A DNA stretch of 64,000 bases from Ampullaceana balthica. Taxonomy: Eukaryota > Mollusca > Gastropoda > Lymnaeidae. The notes below the pieces were generated by a model. It was not told the origin of the DNA. It was given only the letters and a program-made list of their open reading frames with translations, and ran no database searches. Position 1 is the first letter of the stretch; the number at the start of each line of letters is the position of its first letter. The stretch covers positions 595,307-659,306 of the forward strand of contig CALYLW010000070.1 of the NCBI GenBank assembly GCA_944989445.1, given 5' to 3'. Positions 11,167 through 23,100 of the stretch are shown piece after piece. The position numbers were made by a program, and so were the translations under genes.

Positions 11167-14100
11167 TTTTTTAAACAGAAAAACATTCAGAAACTTATCT
11201 TAAAATAAAAGCGTGTAAAATGAGGATCAATATAGATGCCACTTTCCAGTATAATAGTAAAATTTGAACAGTTATGGAAAACATATCAAATTGCTAATAT
11301 TATCGTCTTTTCAGAGCTCCGGAAGATTAAGGACACCTGTTAATGTTTAAGAACTCTTAGCTCCCAGCGAAATAATTTAAAATATACATGCCAAGATAGA
11401 CACATAAGGAGACGGTCATACGACGCTTTGTAAAGATGAGTATTTCATTTCCTCTGGTTCAAATTGAAACGTTTTAAAAGACGCTTCTGACTTTGATCTT
11501 TCTGTTAATAGTTAACCTTTTTTTCTAACAAACTTATCATTACCTCTTTTAAAGCAAATTCAAAGCAATCAGAATTTCTATCAAATAATACTCATAATAC
11601 CTTTTATATACATTATTGTTAAAATAATCCTTCCTAAACTGTGAATAACTACACTTCATTTTTTTAAACACGCAGACCACACAGAATCACTGTGGATATG
11701 AAATTTGTTCACTAAAGGTTTAATTAAAATTTAAATTGTTAGGTTACATGTGGTGCTTTTCAGCACTGTTTATATTTGCATAGTGCCTTTTAATTTCGTT
11801 CAAATAGTGTCATTGAAAGAATTTTTTAAATATGTAGACTATATATATAATATATTAACGCTCTCTTTCAGAAAGAAACTCATACACTCTCTAATAAATA
11901 ATAAAAATAAACTGCACATTTCCAAAAACGAGAAAAATTTAGACTTTGGAAATATTTAATGTATTGGGATAATTAAAAACTTCATTATTTTAAGTTTTCT
12001 TTGAATAAGCAAAATTATTCACCCTTCAACTATGGCAACGGTGAGCTTTGTTTATCTTTTTAAGATATAAATCAATAGCTGATAATACTAAAAACGCCTA
12101 TAATAAACATACACAAAATTTATTATCATGCACTGAGCACAGCCGCCTGATTACTTAATAATTTGCATATGTTTAAACGTCCAGTTGCTTATGAGGAGGA
12201 TAAGAATTGATAGTAATTCAAATAAAAGAATTTCCCATAATTGACGTAACTGGTATTTTTTTTTAAATCTTATGCAGCTCAAATGCAGTTTTCTATCGAG
12301 TTTATTTACAATAGAGGTAGCCTTAAAGACTAAAAAATATTCAATAGTGTTTTTTGATAAACTAACCTTTTATCATCTGTTTCAGGGTTTAGATTTTGCT
12401 TGTCACTTTCAACAGCATTTTGAGTAGTTCCTTTTTCGCCTTCTTCTGAATTTGTTTTAAAGGCCTCTGTCGTTGTGTTGGGTGTCACCTTCATGTCAAC
12501 GATAGTCAGCCTTTCACAAAATTTATTAATTTTCTTGATTATTTCTTCCTGGAATCTGAGAAAGCCACAAACAAAATAATTTAAAACAACGCTACATTTT
12601 TTATGTAAATACTTACTGATAATCTTTTTTTAAAAACAACTTTTTCATTTTAATATCATAATCTATATATATAATTCACCAAAGCGATAATGTGCAATTG
12701 AGCTTGACGAATGACCCTCGCTGGGGTCAATTAAACACTGTTAACGGTTGGCGAGCTAAGGTAGTGGAGGGGTGGGGCAAGTCTTGAGATCATCAATGCT
12801 TTTTGCATTCACTTTCGTTGTTCCTTCACAAAGTACACGTATTGGTTATTACATCCGCGTGACCAGCGGAAGGTCTTAGGTTTATATTTATGCCCGGTCT
12901 TTAACCCCCTTGCTTAGCGAACATAAACACCGCTTCGCATGTATTTCACGTGGGGGTGGGGGGAGCTTCGTTCAATGTTATACCAATTCCTTCATCAGGT
13001 AACTGTCTGTTTCTATCGGTCGAACATTTCTTGGAAAAGGTCATAGACGAAGTTGTTGCTCTCAAACTTGGCAACATTGCTGTAATATTTGTTTCTGAAC
13101 ATTGGGATAACTTTAAAAAATTAAAGATTTCTAATTTAGAAGGCAAAAGAGAGATCTATAAGTGAGAGTATGAGTGAGAGTATGAGTGAGCTGCATATGT
13201 TAAACCTCATAAGCTCCTGCCCCACGTTTTTAGTCATATTAAAAAAAGTACTTGAACTTACAAGTTTTAAATTATTTTCTTCTTTTTAGTCCGCTTGTAA
13301 AAACGTGGTTTTTAAAATCATTTTTATTATTACAAGCTTTTATTTAACTCACACTGTATGTTGTATCCATCCATCCATCCTTCCGTCAAATCTTGTAACG
13401 TAAAATTAAACCACTTCTGATGGTCCTAGAGATTTCAAAATTTTACCACAGATAGATCTTGAATGACAATGCATTGTGTCTAAATTTCAGATTGATCGAA
13501 TGTACCGTAATTAAAGTAATCAATTTTTAGTTTATCTCTATTTATCACTATTTAGAATGTATAGTCGTCTGCTAGAGTTGACCTCCACGGTTCACTGGTT
13601 TCACTCCAGCCATCGTTTACCAAATTCCCGTGTTTACATCAAGGGCAGGGGAGATCAGCGCGTTTCAGTCTGTAAATGATTGTCGCGCGATGAACATTAG
13701 CAATACTTTTACTTGTATTTCTGTCTCATATATAAGGGATTTATAGTCAAAAACTTTGTCTATACGGGTTGTTTAATTAACACTATCACATTAGTTTATA
13801 TAAACAATTCGCACTAGAGGGATACAAGTAAATTCAATTTGTTGATGTCAGAAGTGGTTTGTAAAGAGTTTTTTTTTCGTTCTATTTCTCACACAACGCC
13901 TCTCGACATAGTAATTTTCAATTTGAGGGCGGGGATGCCAGAACCAATGAAATAAAAGCGTTTCCTTTTTAAAAAAAGATTTTTTTACATTTTACTTATT
14001 TTACCTTTATTTATTACACGCTTTTATTTAAGACACACTGTTTGTATGTTTTATAAATCCTTCAAATCTTGAAACGTAAAATTAAACTTCTGATCGTCCT

Positions 14101-17100
14101 AGAGATCTCAAAATTTTACCACAGATAGATCTTGGATGACAATGCATTGTATAAAATTTCAGATCGATCGAATGTACCGTAAATTATTGCATTTTTAGTT
14201 TATCTTTATATAAGCATCGGTACCCGTCTGCTTTGTTGACATCCATGATTTCACCACGTGAACACATCACGTGGTATAAAACGTTGGACGGGCGCTTATG
14301 AGGTGTTTGGTATAAAAAAAATAGAGGTAAAAAAAGATGTGTGGGCGTCAGAAGTGAATTGTAAAGAGTTTTTATTATAAGTTTTAAATAATTAACCTTA
14401 AAAACAGTTTTTAAAAACTAGTCTTATATTAAAAATGCACTAATTTTCTACTTTTTAGTCTACGCATTTTACAGTAAGTGCAAAGCCAGCTTACCTTTTG
14501 ACTATAAATCCCTTATATATGAGACATACCTAAAAGTAGTGATTATGTTTAAACGCGACATTTACAGACTGAAACACAATTATCTCCCCTGGTTTTAAAA
14601 CTGGGCGCAGGGAGGGTAGGGGGTGTGTACCGTGACGGTCGGCGTCAACGCGCGTACTTGGCACGTGAAAAAATTATAAACAAGTAGTGGGACGGTTCCG
14701 CTTAAACTTACAAAGCAAGTTAATATAAGACTAGTAAATAAAACAAAATCGTAAAAACAAAGTTTTTGACTATAAATCCCTTATATATGAGACATAACTA
14801 ACAGTATTGATCATTTTCTTCAAACGCGACAAACATTTACAGACTGAATCTGTCTAACTCAACTTTGCTTCATAACCCTGGGGGGGGGGAGGGAGAGGGG
14901 GAAAAGTCTTGTCACCGATTCGCTTGACCGAGCTCATCATGACAAGTAAAATGTAAACAAAAGCTCGGCGGTACTTCGATGGGTCGCCTCAACGCGCCAA
15001 CTCTTTCAGCTCGATCGGATCACGGGAACTGGGTCATTTTTGACTTTTGTTTTCCGCCCGCCCATGAGATGACGACAGACAGAGAGAGACGGCGGTGAAG
15101 TTAATATAAGGGATTTAAAAAGAAGAATGTATGTAGGCAGGGTAGAAATAAATTATCTCCTCTTGGTCTCCCCTGGCAAATTTATTTTAACATAAAGTCT
15201 TACCATAAATAAATCCGCCAAAATCATTTATTCATCAATTGATTGCAAAATGATCACTCAAAAATTAAGAAATAAAGCGTAATTGATAATTAAGTATTTA
15301 CACATGTTAACTTTAATACTGTTGATGGCAGTGGTCAGGAAGGTGAAGACCACATCGTTTGACACGATCTCATGGTATGTAGAAAATTGAAAAATTGCAT
15401 ATTAACTCGATATTATTTATTTTAAGGTGTTGGGTTGGCTGTATGCAACATTGAGTTTGTTTTTTTTCTCATTAATTGTGAGTGAAAGCAGTTTTATGAA
15501 TGTGTGTAAAAGACAGAGATTTTTTATGAAGGCAAAGGTTTGTTTGTATTATGGCAGGTTGTGTACATAATGTCATGTATTGGTGTTATTCCTAAATACT
15601 GTAAGATCGTGAGAAAATTTCTTACTTTCTAGAATATATAAGGGCACAAGAAGACTACTCGTCTCTTTCGGTTAGAAATTCAGAATTCAGAAAAGGACAA
15701 AGCATTTAACTAAGTAAGAAGGCAAGATGAAGAACACAAAGGAGATGTGCTGAGAAGCTTATAAAGCAATTAATCTACAAGATTATGCCATATTAATTAA
15801 GTTTAATAAATCTTTAATAATAACAGTCAAATATAGTTGTTTCTGTACTACATGTATTCTTAAGTGCTTTATCCATCGGCTTTTTAAGTCATGCATTTTT
15901 GTTCGTTCCATTGTTTTACTTTAAACTTATTTTAACTATGTCAAATCTGAATTAGAATTTTGGAGGGATCACCATGAGTTTACTTACCGGTTTACAAAAT
16001 TAATGTCTAGTTACACGACGGATTGAACTTGTGACCTGATTATTTAGTTTTTTCCTGAAAATTGTATGCTGAGAATGGTACACTGATAGTAAAACCATTA
16101 ATTTCACTTGCTACCGTACATTAAATGCGGCTGGATAGCCAAGTCAATAGTGCGCTCGCCTCACAAGTTGAGGGGCGTGGGATCGAGCCAACGCAAAGCC
16201 AAAATAAGAATGGAAAAATGACTAACAATAAGAAAGTCCTCCGCTCATCTGGAAGGGAAGTGGGGAACCCACCAGCTATACAAAGCCCCGAGTAAGCTCT
16301 AATGGAAACATTAGGGACCCCTATGACCGTCGGTCATGGGACTTGCTTACCGTATATTAACTATATTTTAAAAGACAAATTAAAAATCAAATAATTAAAC
16401 AATTCTTTGCTACTAAAGGCTACTTTAATTTATTGATTTTCAAGCTGTATCTTTGTCTAAGAACTACTGGTAGAAGACAATTTTTAAACAAAAATTATTA
16501 CTATTAGTAATAAACTTCTACCAACCATGAAATGTATTCTCTAAACTATTAAAGACATATTTAAAAATACAAATCCAACTAGCTACTAACGCCTTACTAA
16601 ATATTTACAGACAGATACATTCATATACATTTAAGTAAATAAAACCATAAGAACTGCAGAGCTATGCCTAACTCCCTATTTAAAAAGCATCGTAATTTAC
16701 AAGATATTCATAATCATGAAAACAATGCTACTTTTCATTGGATCTTTATGTCAACAATTTAAATGTTTAACCATACCCATGTTTCCGTATGTAAAGAATT
16801 GTTTCTTTAACCAAAACTGTATTATGTTTCCGTTTTATTTTATTAAGATTAGGCCATTTTACACGCTTTTATTTAAGTCACACTGTTTGTACGTTGTATC
16901 CGTCCATCCTTCCTTCAAATCTTGTAACGTAAAATTAAACCACTTCTAGTGGTCCTAGAGATCTCAAAATTTTACCACAGATAGATCTTGGACGACAATG
17001 CATTGTGTCAAAATTGCAGATCGATCGAATGTACCGTAATTAAATTAATCAATTTTTAGTTTATCTCTATTTATCACTATTTAGAATGTATAGTCGTCTG

Positions 17101-20100
17101 CTAGAGTTGACCTCCACGGCTCACTGGTTTCACTCAAGTCCTCGTTTACCAAATTCCCGTGTTTTTTTTACATCAAAAGGGGGGGGGGAGCAGCGCGTTT
17201 CAGTCTGTAAATGTTTGTCGCGCGATGAACATTAACAATACTTTTAGTTATGTCTCATATATAAGGGATTTATAGTCAAAAACATTGTCTTTAGGGGTTG
17301 TTTAATTAACACTATCACATTAAGTTATGTAAACAATTCGCACTAGAGGGATACAATTAATTTCAATGTGTTGATGTCAGAAGTGGTTTGTAAAGAGTTT
17401 TTATTATATGTTACAATAGAGCGATGATTCGTCAGGCGTGCTGGCCAAATCGCTACCGTGATCGATTGCCGACCTGGAGGTACGTAGTTCAAATTACAGT
17501 TGGGGAAACTGTTTTCCCTTTAATTTTAATGCATAAATTTGTAATTTATATTTTTAATAATCTATCTTTTTACCACTATCACATTTAAGTTATTGACAAT
17601 GAAGTTTAACTAATTAAATTGAATTGATAAGGTCGAAAAATCAATTTTAAAAAATGTTGATACTAAAAAGTAGAAAATAAAATAACTCTCTATCATGTAC
17701 AAGGCTGCGAAACATAAAAACAAATTTGTATGAATATTAATAAACAGTAAAAGTTTCACAACTTTTATCATATAAATGCTACTCTCACATTAATTAGAAA
17801 TATTTATCTATATGTAAGAGAATAGTTGCAATGAGAAATGATTTGTGATGGGCGCCCCACGCTTTTATGTGCAGTAGATAGGTTCACCGATTTCACCTGT
17901 TTTCATAGAAAAAAATTATTTTCTTCTTTTTAGTGCACTTTCTATATGTAAATAAAAACGTGTCCTTTTTAAAAAAAGATTTTTTTACATTATTTTATTT
18001 CAAGTATTGTTTCTAATTCTTAAAACTTGCAATAAATTTATTTGCACTCAAGTCATGATTGACTACTTTTGAAATTAGTTTCTGCAACATAGAAATCGCT
18101 TGTGTTCACTTAGTGAAAGTTCTTGCTGCAGGAACTACAGACAAACTTAAAGAGTGAATTACATAAACAAGGCATTTAAATTGTTGTCACGTTATCGCCA
18201 TACTTCAAATCTTTGTTTTTCAGTTAAGTAGTCTATTTTTTAAAAAAAATAAACCCCTAGCAATTCGCAATCTATACCAATGTGCCTAATTGTTAGTACC
18301 TCTTGTTGGGGATCAGTCAAACTCCTTTTGGAGTAGTTCACCATCTTTGGTCCCCACCTGGCACCCAGCCATTACATGTGACTCCAAATAACTGTAGCAT
18401 GCACAGCGATCACATCATAGTAAACCATAGTTTATAGTCAGAAACTTTGTTTTTTACTGTTTTTTTTAAAATTTTATTATTTAAAAAAATATATATGTAT
18501 ATGGTTTTAAAATAATATAGTTTAATGGCTTTGGAAAATGAAAAACAGTAAGGAAGAGTAAACTCCCGACACCTCCATAATATTTAATCATTCTGGTTCT
18601 TCTTATTAAACCAGTGTTCATCATGCGCAAAGGTAAAGTTTTTTCCCTCGTTTCGTCACTTCTTTTTCCACGGAGGTTTCCATTTTTACGTTATGACCCC
18701 TTCAATCCGATGTAACCGGAAAATAAATAAAATACTTTAAAAAGATTTTTTTTTAAAAAGGACACGCTTTTATTTACATATATAAAGTGCACTAAAAAGA
18801 AGAAAATAAAATTTTCTATTATTGCAGGTGAAGTCCGTAAACCTATCCACAGTACATAAAAGCGTGGGGCGCCCATCACAACTCATTTCTCTTTGCAACT
18901 ATTCTTCTGCATATAGATAATTTTTTCTAATTAATATGATAGTAGCATGTATATGATCTAAGTTGTGAAACTTTTGTTGTTGATTAATATTCATACACAT
19001 TTGTATTTATGTTTCGCCGCCTTGTACATGATAGTGAGCTATAATGAGTGCCCATCACAACTCATTTCTCTTTGCAATTATTTTTTTGCATATAGATAAA
19101 TATTTATAATTAATAAGATAGTAGCATCTCGAAGCATCTCCAATCTCTTTATATGCACTAACGTCTTGATCTTCATTTGGTTCTGGTTCTATTTGTTGCA
19201 CACGAACTAAATCATTATGATTTATTTATGCATTATGATCGATAACTACGTCACTGTAGAGTTCATTGTTATCCATTAACCATCGTAACGCATTGTAGAT
19301 TCGTGATGTGATGAGCGCCACACGCTTTTATGTACAGTGGATAGGTTCACGGATTTCACCTGTAATAATAGAAAAATTTATTTTCTTCTTTTTAGTGCAT
19401 TTTTTATATGTAAATAAAAGCGTGTCCCTTTTAAAAAATATTTTTTTTAATTATTTTATTTTCTACTTTTTAGTCTAAAATGTTTAAAATCGATTTTTCG
19501 ACCTTATCAATTCAATTTAATTAGTAGATGCTATATAGAGATAAACTAAAAAAATGTATTAATTTAACTCGATCCATTTGAAATTTTTTAACAATGCATT
19601 TTTATCCAATATCTATCTGTGGTAAAATTTTGGGATCTCTAGGATCATCAGAAATGTTTTAATTTTACGTTACAAGATTTGAAATTGTACACATGCTATA
19701 TAGCGATAAACTAAATTTTAAAAATGCATAAATTTAATTACGGTACAATCGATCGATCTGAAATTTGGATACAATGCAATGTCACCCAATATCTAACTGT
19801 GGTAAAACTTTTATATCTCTAGGACTATCAGACGTGGTTAAATTTTACATTTCAAGATTTGAAATTTTTACACAGGCTATTTTGCGATAAACTACATTTT
19901 AAAAATGCATTAATTTAATTACGGTCACTTCGATCGATCTGAAATTGTGATACAATGCATTGTCATCCAAGATCTATCAGTGGTAAACATTGTAGATCTC
20001 TAGGGCCATCAGAAGTGGTTTAATTTTACGTTACAAGATTTGAAGAATACAACATACAAACAGTCTGTGTTAAATAAAAGCGTGCAAAATGACATGTGTT

Positions 20101-23100
20101 ATAATAATCTTTTATAAAGGTACCTACATTCTCTTTGCTCCCCCACACCCATTATATACCTTTACCCCGACTATCATCTGCACATGGTGTCCTGTGGTGG
20201 TAACCTAATCTAGCCCTCGTAATATGTTATAATGTGACATTTGCAGACAACGTCCAGTCCCTGGTCTCGCTAAACCACTAGTGATCTCTTCATCCCACAT
20301 TCAGGTATTCTTACGTATCACAATATTCTATTAATATACTATCTCTCGCTTACTAGGTATACATTACATTATGAGAGGAAATTATAAATGTATCGGTATA
20401 CGTCTTTCCTCCGATCCAGAACTTTGGGCTTAAACCAAATTGGACGTATACCATTATTATTTTTTTCTATAGGAAATAGAAGGGAAATGATTAATCCTTT
20501 CCAATGAAAAAAATCATATATTTACATATGTACATTTATTGACGTGGTTTTATAAAACTATTTAGACACCGCCTTATAATAAAATAAATAAATAAAAAGA
20601 ACTTAGACGAATTTTTTTTCTGTTTACCTGTTATCCAGTTCAGAATTGACTTTTCAACATTCTCTAATGTCTCTGATCTTTGCCTTGTAATCGATTTCAC
20701 CCCTTCATAACATTTACCCATTTAATAAAGTCTTTGTTTTTCAAAATCGATCTTTGTTTTTCGATCATCTATTACTAAGTCCCAGACACGCACGCAGGTT
20801 TCAATTTCATCCTTTTCAAACATAAATTTTTAATCAATTTTTTAGTCGCTTGGCTTCTCTCATTAACTTTCTTAGAACTCATGTTAAGTTAATTTACTCA
20901 AATCAATATACATAATTCCCGTTGTCTGTATGTATGGATGTAACTAGGTGGCGCTGCGAAATTTGTAATGCTGTTAGGTGGCGCTGAGATCGATTTTGTT
21001 TTATAGTGCTGCACCAAAAATAACACTTTTCGAACGTTCCGCATAAAATTATTAAATAGGATAATAAATGAATCAAATAAAAATAAATAAAATAAATGAA
21101 AGTTCTGTATTACGTTATTTTTTTAATCTGATGTGTATTTATTTTGAAAACTTCCGTCATTTTTGACGGGTGATAAAATTCTAGTTTACTCATAATTTAC
21201 GAGAAATACACAAAATCAAGTGATAATGTATTTATTGCGCGAGTCGTTCACTGAATGACAGCAACTTCCTTAAAAAACAAAATCGAGTAACGCGCATTGT
21301 CATTGCTACAAATTACGTATGCGCACGATGTGTCTTTTTGACTAACAAGAGCCATTCATAAATGACGTCACGCACCGAGAGGGGGGGGGGAGATGGCAGT
21401 CACAAATTTTGTGACGAGGGAGAGGGAAGTGTTTAAGAAATGTGACGTCCCATCAAAACGCGCAACTGTCAATAAAAGTTCCGCTGAAATATTTGACTGC
21501 TTACAATTTATTTAATGACAGTTTAAATTGCGTCAAGCATTTTATATTATTAGAGTGTAGCCTCACATTAAATACAAACGTAAACGACAATGAAGTGATT
21601 TGAATCATTTTATAGGGCTTTTATTGTGGGGGGGGGCGCAGCTTTGTGACGTTATGTTTGAGGTGGGGTGTCAAGCTTTTTGTGACGAGGGTGGAGAGTG
21701 AAGTCAGCCTAAATTGCGTGAAGCACGCAGGTCTTATTCTAAACAAAGGATGTATGTCAAGCGACATTTTTAAGGCAAATTTCCGATGCTCATGCACAAA
21801 TGCAAGTAGATATATAATATACAATTTTAGGATATAAACGTTTATAAACGATATTTTAATTAAGCGCTGATTATATTTTATCCTCCGAAACTATATATCT
21901 TCAAAGTCTGCCCGTGGGTTTAAAGTATTTTAAAGTGAGAATTTCTCAGAAGTCTTACTGACAATGAAAAAAAATACACATTCAAACGTACCTGCGATCT
22001 TTTTTTTGTATTTTTTTCTCAGAACACAAGTTTATGCCTAAGTATTTCAGTATAAGTGGAACTAGTGAAGTGACAAAGGAAAAGACGAAGCTGTTGGAAG
22101 GTGATATGGAGTAAATATCACCAAACGCCTTGACTATCAAAAACACAAGCGCAATAAACGTGATAGTGACAATCAGCAATAAGAAAATCTGTGGAAAAGA
22201 CGAAATTGAAATTTGTTGAGTTTCAAAAATGTAAAAAATTATATCAGTGGTTCCCAACCCCCGGGCCGCGGACCGGTACGGGGCCGTGGAACAAATGGTA
22301 CCTGGCCGCCAAAGGAACATTAAATTATTCAATTTTTATTTACAGTGGTGTTTTATCTCTGCATTTTGCTTCTTCCACACTAGAGGCAATAGCCTGTAAC
22401 CCGTTTGGGCGGCACCCCGTCAAAAGAACATCAATGACACATTAGCACAGATGGAACAACAGAAACAATCAACTTCTCCGCACTTATGTCGGCGCTCTTA
22501 TTCGGTGCTCTTATGTCATCACTCTTATTTTTGCAATCTATTGTCGTGTGCGCTTTTGCACCTGAAAAAGTATCTACGCATCGTATCATTCACAGGGAAA
22601 TGCCAAGCCGAAAAATGTCTCTGGAATCAAAAAGTGTATTCATTGATGTTGTTAAAGTTATTAACCACATCAAATCATATGACCTTAACTCATACCTGCA
22701 TGAGCAGCTTCGTGAGAGATTGACGCAGCGCACAGATGTCTTCTTTTTAACACAGAAATAAGATGGTTATCCATGCAGAGATAAAACACTAACCAGAGTA
22801 CTTGAATTATGAGAGCCGTCGCTAGGATTTCTCTTAGAAAAACGTCACTGCTGGCAGCATATTTCAGTGACATGATATGGGTCGCTAAACTGGCTTACCT
22901 GAGTGACATATTAAGCCAGCTCAATGGAATCAATATATTCCTTCAAAGTGAAAAGAGAAATTTGGAAATGTTTCTAACATTAACGGACATTCTAGCGAGA
23001 CTAAGCCTGAGCATTCACTGTCCCAGTTAGTGCACGATCACCTGTCCTCGTTTTCAAAAGAGTTTGAGAGCTATTGCCCAACCACAGAAGACCCACGAAC

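Noticed and set aside
13335..13560. Possible riboswitch or conserved regulatory element because of repeated GATCGATC cores
   Set aside because: The same core recurs in many copies with transposon-like ends, so it is an interspersed repeat.
21382..21390. Poly-G runs as G-quadruplex regulators
   Set aside because: Single G-runs only, variable in length and within degenerate repeats. Likely slippage tracts.
22191..22332. N-terminal extension of the E12 frame (residues before IFLLLIV)
   Set aside because: Upstream of a strong acceptor, and mostly the hAT terminus.
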